Positions 6,725 to 9,455 of a stretch of DNA of 9,455 nt are shown piece by piece. The number at the start of each line of letters is the position of its first letter. Position 1 is the first letter of the stretch. Origin of the DNA: an uncultured Ignavibacteriales bacterium (GTDB lineage Bacteria; Bacteroidota; Ignavibacteria; Ignavibacteriales; Ignavibacteriaceae); contig CAIWTC010000356.1 in assembly GCA_903915485.1 (NCBI GenBank), positions 1 to 9,455 on the forward strand, written 5' to 3'. Position numbers and translations under genes: made by a program. The notes under the pieces were generated by a model. The model ran no database searches, was not told the DNA's origin, and saw only the letters and a program-made list of their open reading frames with translations.

Positions 6725-7158
6725 GATATAATCCCTTCTTTTATATTGTTAATATAAAATTCATAGAACCCCGTTTTTATTTCGTCGCGGATTCTGCGGA
6801 ATGTGTTAAGAACATCATCTTCGCTGCCTTGTGCTTCTGCAGGGTCTTCAAAACCAATATGAATATGACTACCGACTTTACCTACAAATACCGGACATGT
6901 TTCTTTTGCGTTACCACAGACAGTAATTACAAAATCAAAAGGTTGTTCGATAAAAAGATTAACATCTTTAGGATAGTTATGCGAGATATTGATTCCGATT
7001 TCTTTCATTACCTGAATCGCAAGCAACGCTACTCTAGGGGCGGGGTGTGTGCCTGCCGAGAAAACTTCCAGATTTTCATCAAATGATTTTAGCAATCCCT
7101 CTGCCATTTGGCTCCGGCAGGAGTTGCCTGTGCAGAGAATTAGAATCCGTTTTTTCAT
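6721..7158 (-). CDS. arsC: Arsenate reductase, thioredoxin-coupled ArsC
   Basis: A 145-residue cytoplasmic enzyme that reduces arsenate to arsenite, built on the low-molecular-weight tyrosine phosphatase fold. The P-loop is C9-TGNSC-R15-S (CX5R), and the two further redox cysteines are C81 and C88 in VCGNAKETC, matching the triple-cysteine relay of thioredoxin-dependent ArsC. The FEDPA loop supplies the expected Asp105. I chose the ATG at 7158 rather than an in-frame ATG at 7203. It puts MKKRILILCTGNSC at the family's usual N-terminus and has AAAGG seven bases upstream, whereas the longer form adds 15 unconserved residues. It follows arsR by 53 bp and overlaps acr3 by 4 nt. The electron donor may be the small thioredoxin later in the operon. 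Confidence 0.95.
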   Translation of the reverse strand: MKKRILILCTGNSCRSQMAEGLLKSFDENLEVFSAGTHPAPRVALLAIQVMKEIGINISHNYPKDVNLFIEQPFDFVITVCGNAKETCPVFVGKVGSHIHIGFEDPAEAQGSEDDVLNTFRRIRDEIKTGFYEFYINNIKEGIIS

Positions 7159-7165
7159 AATATTA

Positions 7166-7170
7166 CCTTT
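7166..7170 (-). promoter_or_regulatory. Ribosome-binding site that fixes the arsC start
   Basis: On the minus strand the bases before the ATG at 7158 read AAAGG followed by a 7-nt spacer. This is one of the better Shine-Dalgarno-like sites in the window and decides for the 145-residue form of ArsC over a start 15 codons upstream. Confidence 0.65.
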
Positions 7171-7211
7171 ATTCGTTAATTCGTTATGTGCCGTTATAAT
7201 CATTTTAAATA

Positions 7212-7556
7212 TTATGCCTTGCAGACTATATTTCTACTGACGGTCTTGACCTTTACCCGGTCTTTTTCAATTACTTCTAATTCCCCAATCCAAAAATCCA
7301 GGGAAGTTAGTATTGCAATTATTCGCGAATCAGTTGACTTGTGATTGGGGGCATAATTAATCCACTTGCCGTTTCGCTCTTCAAAAATGAAGCCGTCCTT
7401 CTTCAGGATACTCAAGTGCTGTGAAACTGTGGAGTTTGCCAATGCAAGAACTTCAGTTATTTCGCAAACGCATAAAGGTTTTTGTGAAAGCATTTTTAGA
7501 ATGCGTAGACGGTTTGTGTCGGATAGTGACTTAAAGATGTTGCTGTATTTTTTCAT
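7212..7556 (-). CDS. arsR: ArsR-family arsenic-responsive repressor
   Basis: A 114-residue winged-helix repressor of the ArsR/SmtB family, expected to release DNA when As(III) or Sb(III) binds. Residues 6-24 form the first helices (FKSLSDTNRLRILKML). The metal-binding helix carries C29-V-C31 in PLCVCEI, and the recognition helix is seen in LANSTVSQHLSILKKDGFI, followed by the wing EERNGKWINY. In the Escherichia coli protein a third cysteine follows the CVC pair closely; that position is Thr34 here. The only other cysteine is C112 near the C-terminus (NIVCKA), a candidate third ligand. It is the first gene of the arsenic operon and probably represses it, including itself. An inverted repeat just upstream is a candidate operator. 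Confidence 0.93.
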   Translation of the reverse strand: MKKYSNIFKSLSDTNRLRILKMLSQKPLCVCEITEVLALANSTVSQHLSILKKDGFIFEERNGKWINYAPNHKSTDSRIIAILTSLDFWIGELEVIEKDRVKVKTVSRNIVCKA

Positions 7557-7561
7557 AAAGT

Positions 7562-7581
7562 ATTTCGTTGTTTACCGAAAT
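7562..7581. promoter_or_regulatory. Candidate ArsR operator (inverted repeat)
   Basis: ATTTCG (7562-7567) and CGAAAT (7576-7581) are a perfect 6-bp inverted repeat with an 8-nt spacer, starting 5 bp upstream of the arsR ATG. ArsR/SmtB repressors bind imperfect dyads of about this overall size close to their own start. It is the clearest dyad I found by eye in the 241-bp gap between arsR and the divergent SUMF1-type gene. Binding is inferred; a 6-bp dyad can arise by chance. Confidence 0.35.
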
Positions 7582-7797
7582 GTAATTGGTTCATGGTTAA
7601 GAAGCAAGTTAAATTATTGTTAAGCGTTTTCAAGCGGAGTTTGTTTGATTAATGGTGATATAGAACACATGAATGAAAAATATTTCAGAGAAACTATTTA
7701 TTTTATTAAGATGTACTTAAAATTATTCCGTTTATTGTATAAATTGAGTTTAATGAATTAATTATTTAAAAGTTATTATGGTTGGTAAGGAATTAGG

Positions 7798-8997
7798 ATG
7801 AGAGTTCTCAGTATAATGTTGTTGTTGGTAGTTGCTATGTCTTTTATTAGCATAGCTCAAAATGACCTTTCTATCATGAATGCAAGCAGAGTAGAAGCGG
7901 AGGCACAGGCCCATCGACAGAAGCCTGAACTGTTTGCTCCGAAAGATGAATTTGAAAAAAGCGGCCACTATGAAGCCAGAATCAGAGACGGAAATTTGCT
8001 TGTTGAAAAACTTCAGCGAAATGCCTTTGAACGGATGGTAAGAATTCGACAGACAAAAATCAGAGCAAGTGAAAATACGATAGAATTGAAACTCGATAGT
8101 CTTGGAGATTACAATGCTGACTATGAAGTCTTCCCGGTTGTAGTAAGTGGAATGGAAGGAAGTTTGAAGATAGCACAAAAGTATGCTAAAAGATTCAAGG
8201 AGAGAATGGGCGAAGTCAAAATTAAAGGGAGAATCAGACTTAATGATGATTTGATTGATATAAGACTTTATTCGATAGAGGCAATTGACCCAACTTCTAA
8301 ACTAAGTTTCTCGGTGTTAGATTGGCTCGAGCCTGCTCCGATGGTTTTGGTTGAAGGCGGAACATTCCAAATGGGAAATAATTCAAGTGAGCCTGATGAA
8401 AACCCTAAACATTTAGTTGAACTTCCAAGCTTTTGGATTCAGAAGTATGAAGTTACTCAGCAAGAGTGGGAAAAGGTGATGGGTGAGAATCCAAGTAACT
8501 TTAAAGGCGCTAAGCATCCTGTTGAAAATGTAAATTGGAAAACCATACATAGTTATATTAAAATATTAAATGAAAAGACTAAGAAAAATTATCGACTACC
8601 TACCGAAGCCGAATGGGAGTATGCAGCTAGGGGCGGGAATAAGAGTAAGGGATATATTTATTCCGGAAGTGATAGCCTTGATGAAGTCGGTTGGTTTTTT
8701 GGAAATACAGTCGAAGAGCTTCACGATGTGGGACTTAAAAAATCTAATGAATTAGGAATTTTTGATATGTCCGGAAATGTGTGGGAGTGGTGTGAGGATA
8801 CTTATTCAGAAGATTTTTATAAAACTAGTCCTAAAAAGTCACCTTTAAGCAACGCAAATATTCAATACCGTGTTTTGCGTGGCGGTTACTGGGGCAATTA
8901 TGCAAATTGCTGCAGGGTTACTAACCGTTATTACAGCATTGATGACGGCTTAAATGGTAATCATGGATTCCGTTTGGTTTTAGATGCCGGCAAATAA
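7798..8997 (+). CDS. Exported SUMF1/FGE-fold protein, probably not a true FGE
   Basis: A 399-residue protein with a signal peptide (1-20, MRVLSIMLLLVVAMS to SIAQ). Residues about 25-175 form an N-terminal region with PKDEFEKSGHYEAR (48-61) and YNADYEVFPV (105-114), motifs that recur in exported Bacteroidota proteins but whose function I do not know. Residues about 180-396 are a SUMF1-type domain: PMVLVEGGTFQMGN, FWIQKYEVTQQEW, NPSNF, HPVENVNW, YRLPTEAEWEYAARGG, GIFDMSGNVWEWCED, RVLRGGYW and GFRLV. In true formylglycine-generating enzymes the segment after RGG carries a cysteine pair; here RGGYWGNYANCCRVTNR has W-G-N where the first catalytic Cys should be, with only C371 and C372 later. A structural, binding or unrelated enzymatic role is therefore likelier than sulfatase activation. 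It is divergent from arsR; no link to arsenic is evident. Confidence 0.85.
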   Translation: MRVLSIMLLLVVAMSFISIAQNDLSIMNASRVEAEAQAHRQKPELFAPKDEFEKSGHYEARIRDGNLLVEKLQRNAFERMVRIRQTKIRASENTIELKLDSLGDYNADYEVFPVVVSGMEGSLKIAQKYAKRFKERMGEVKIKGRIRLNDDLIDIRLYSIEAIDPTSKLSFSVLDWLEPAPMVLVEGGTFQMGNNSSEPDENPKHLVELPSFWIQKYEVTQQEWEKVMGENPSNFKGAKHPVENVNWKTIHSYIKILNEKTKKNYRLPTEAEWEYAARGGNKSKGYIYSGSDSLDEVGWFFGNTVEELHDVGLKKSNELGIFDMSGNVWEWCEDTYSEDFYKTSPKKSPLSNANIQYRVLRGGYWGNYANCCRVTNRYYSIDDGLNGNHGFRLVLDAGK

Positions 8998-9348
8998 TAT
9001 TTTATCAAACTACTGCAGGACATGATTATACTAGGCTCTAAAAGCGTCGTATAAATTTATTGGGGTTCTGCGGAATAGCTACATCCACATTGCGAGTGGA
9101 CTTGTTTGGCGCGCTTTAATTCATATACCGTTAGTCAGATATTTTGTTTTTAATTTGAAGATGCATAAGTGCTAACTTAAGAATTATTGAATTGCTGATG
9201 GTTAAGAACATGAGAAAATATTATCCGGCAATATTAAACGAATTCACTTGCAATATCTAAAGTTGATTAGCGTCAAGCGACAATAATCAATCGAGGGTAT
9301 TAAATAAGTAATTAAACCCCTCCCACAGTTTTACGAATTAGAATAATA
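8998..9348. other. Intergenic region, no convincing gene
   Basis: About 350 bp follow the SUMF1-type gene. I see no tRNA, no long ORF and no terminator with a T-run. One short hairpin is present, TCCAC (9084-9088) with GTGGA (9096-9100) around a 7-nt loop, inside a segment (about 9060-9116) that looks richer in G+C than its surroundings. The minus strand of that segment is open for about 25 codons, ending in SQCGCSYSAEPQ and a stop, too short to call a gene; it could be chance or a decayed remnant. The last 100 bp must contain the leader of the partial gene at the window edge. Confidence 0.45.
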
Positions 9349-9455
9349 ATGAATAATATTATTTTCGATGGCATTAATACATATGGTATATTTGGATCAA
9401 ATTCAATAACAGGAACCAATCCTTTAACATTATCTGGTTGGATAAATAGTGGTAC
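9349..9455 (+). CDS. Possible start of a gene cut by the window edge (partial)
   Basis: An ATG at 9349 opens a frame of 35 complete codons that is still open at the last base. The product begins MNNIIFDGINTYGIFG and continues SNSITGTNPLTLSGWI. The Gly/Asn/Ser/Thr-rich, beta-looking start and the TLSGWI ending resemble the first strands of concanavalin/LamG-type lectin domains in large secreted proteins, but 35 residues are too few to be sure. No signal peptide and no Shine-Dalgarno are visible. The frame is also open back to a stop at 9313-9315, so a short upstream extension with another start codon is possible. Confidence 0.4.
   Translation, partial: MNNIIFDGINTYGIFGSNSITGTNPLTLSGWINSG

Noticed and set aside
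7159..7203. A 15-codon N-terminal extension of ArsC from an in-frame ATG at 7203
   Set aside because: The added residues are not typical of ArsC, and the ATG at 7158 has a good AAAGG site and gives the normal family N-terminus.
3234..7556. A possible defence or mobile-element cargo island
   Set aside because: All seven genes fit an arsenic resistance and redox operon, and no integrase, transposase or attachment-site repeat is visible at either end.
7762..8178. A 138-codon minus-strand open frame opposite the SUMF1-type gene
   Set aside because: It is antisense to the signal peptide and N-terminal region of a clear plus-strand protein, and its translation shows no recognisable family features.
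7798..8997. Annotation as a functional formylglycine-generating enzyme
   Set aside because: The segment after RGG lacks the first catalytic cysteine position, and no sulfatase gene is in the window.

Overview
The window is AT-rich (roughly one third G+C by eye), mostly lacks strong Shine-Dalgarno sites, and encodes several proteins typical of the Bacteroidota/Ignavibacteriota (FCB) group. A free-living member of that group, perhaps Ignavibacteria-like and recovered from an environmental sample, is my best guess. This is inferred from gene content and style; there is no rRNA or other marker.

Left edge (1-1158): a short REP-like palindrome lies beyond the 3' end of a minus-strand gene. That gene encodes a secreted protein with LIM-type zinc fingers fused to a DA1-like HExxH peptidase, an architecture best known from plants.

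Fluoride block (about 1480-3210, plus strand): a clear fluoride (crcB-motif) riboswitch precedes crcB, a Fluc fluoride channel. A DUF4184 membrane protein follows, and then a DUF190 PII-like protein that overlaps DUF4184 by 17 nt. A 7-nt segment of the aptamer is perfectly complementary to the crcB start codon region, which suggests a translational switch.

Arsenic block (7556 down to 3234, minus strand): seven closely packed genes in the order arsR, arsC (thioredoxin-coupled type), acr3 (arsenite efflux), an ArsP/DUF318-type permease with a CSC motif, a small cytoplasmic thioredoxin-like protein, an exported thioredoxin with CIPC, and a CcdA-type thiol-disulfide membrane transporter. Two 4-nt ATGA overlaps and short gaps suggest one operon. 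A candidate ArsR operator sits just before arsR. My reading is that arsenate is reduced by ArsC and expelled by Acr3, while the last four genes form a linked transport and redox module reaching the cell envelope. This module could serve organoarsenicals or recycle thiols.

Right side (7798-9455, plus strand): an exported SUMF1/FGE-fold protein that lacks the first catalytic cysteine of true formylglycine-generating enzymes, about 350 bp without a convincing gene, and the first 35 codons of a possible gene cut by the window edge.
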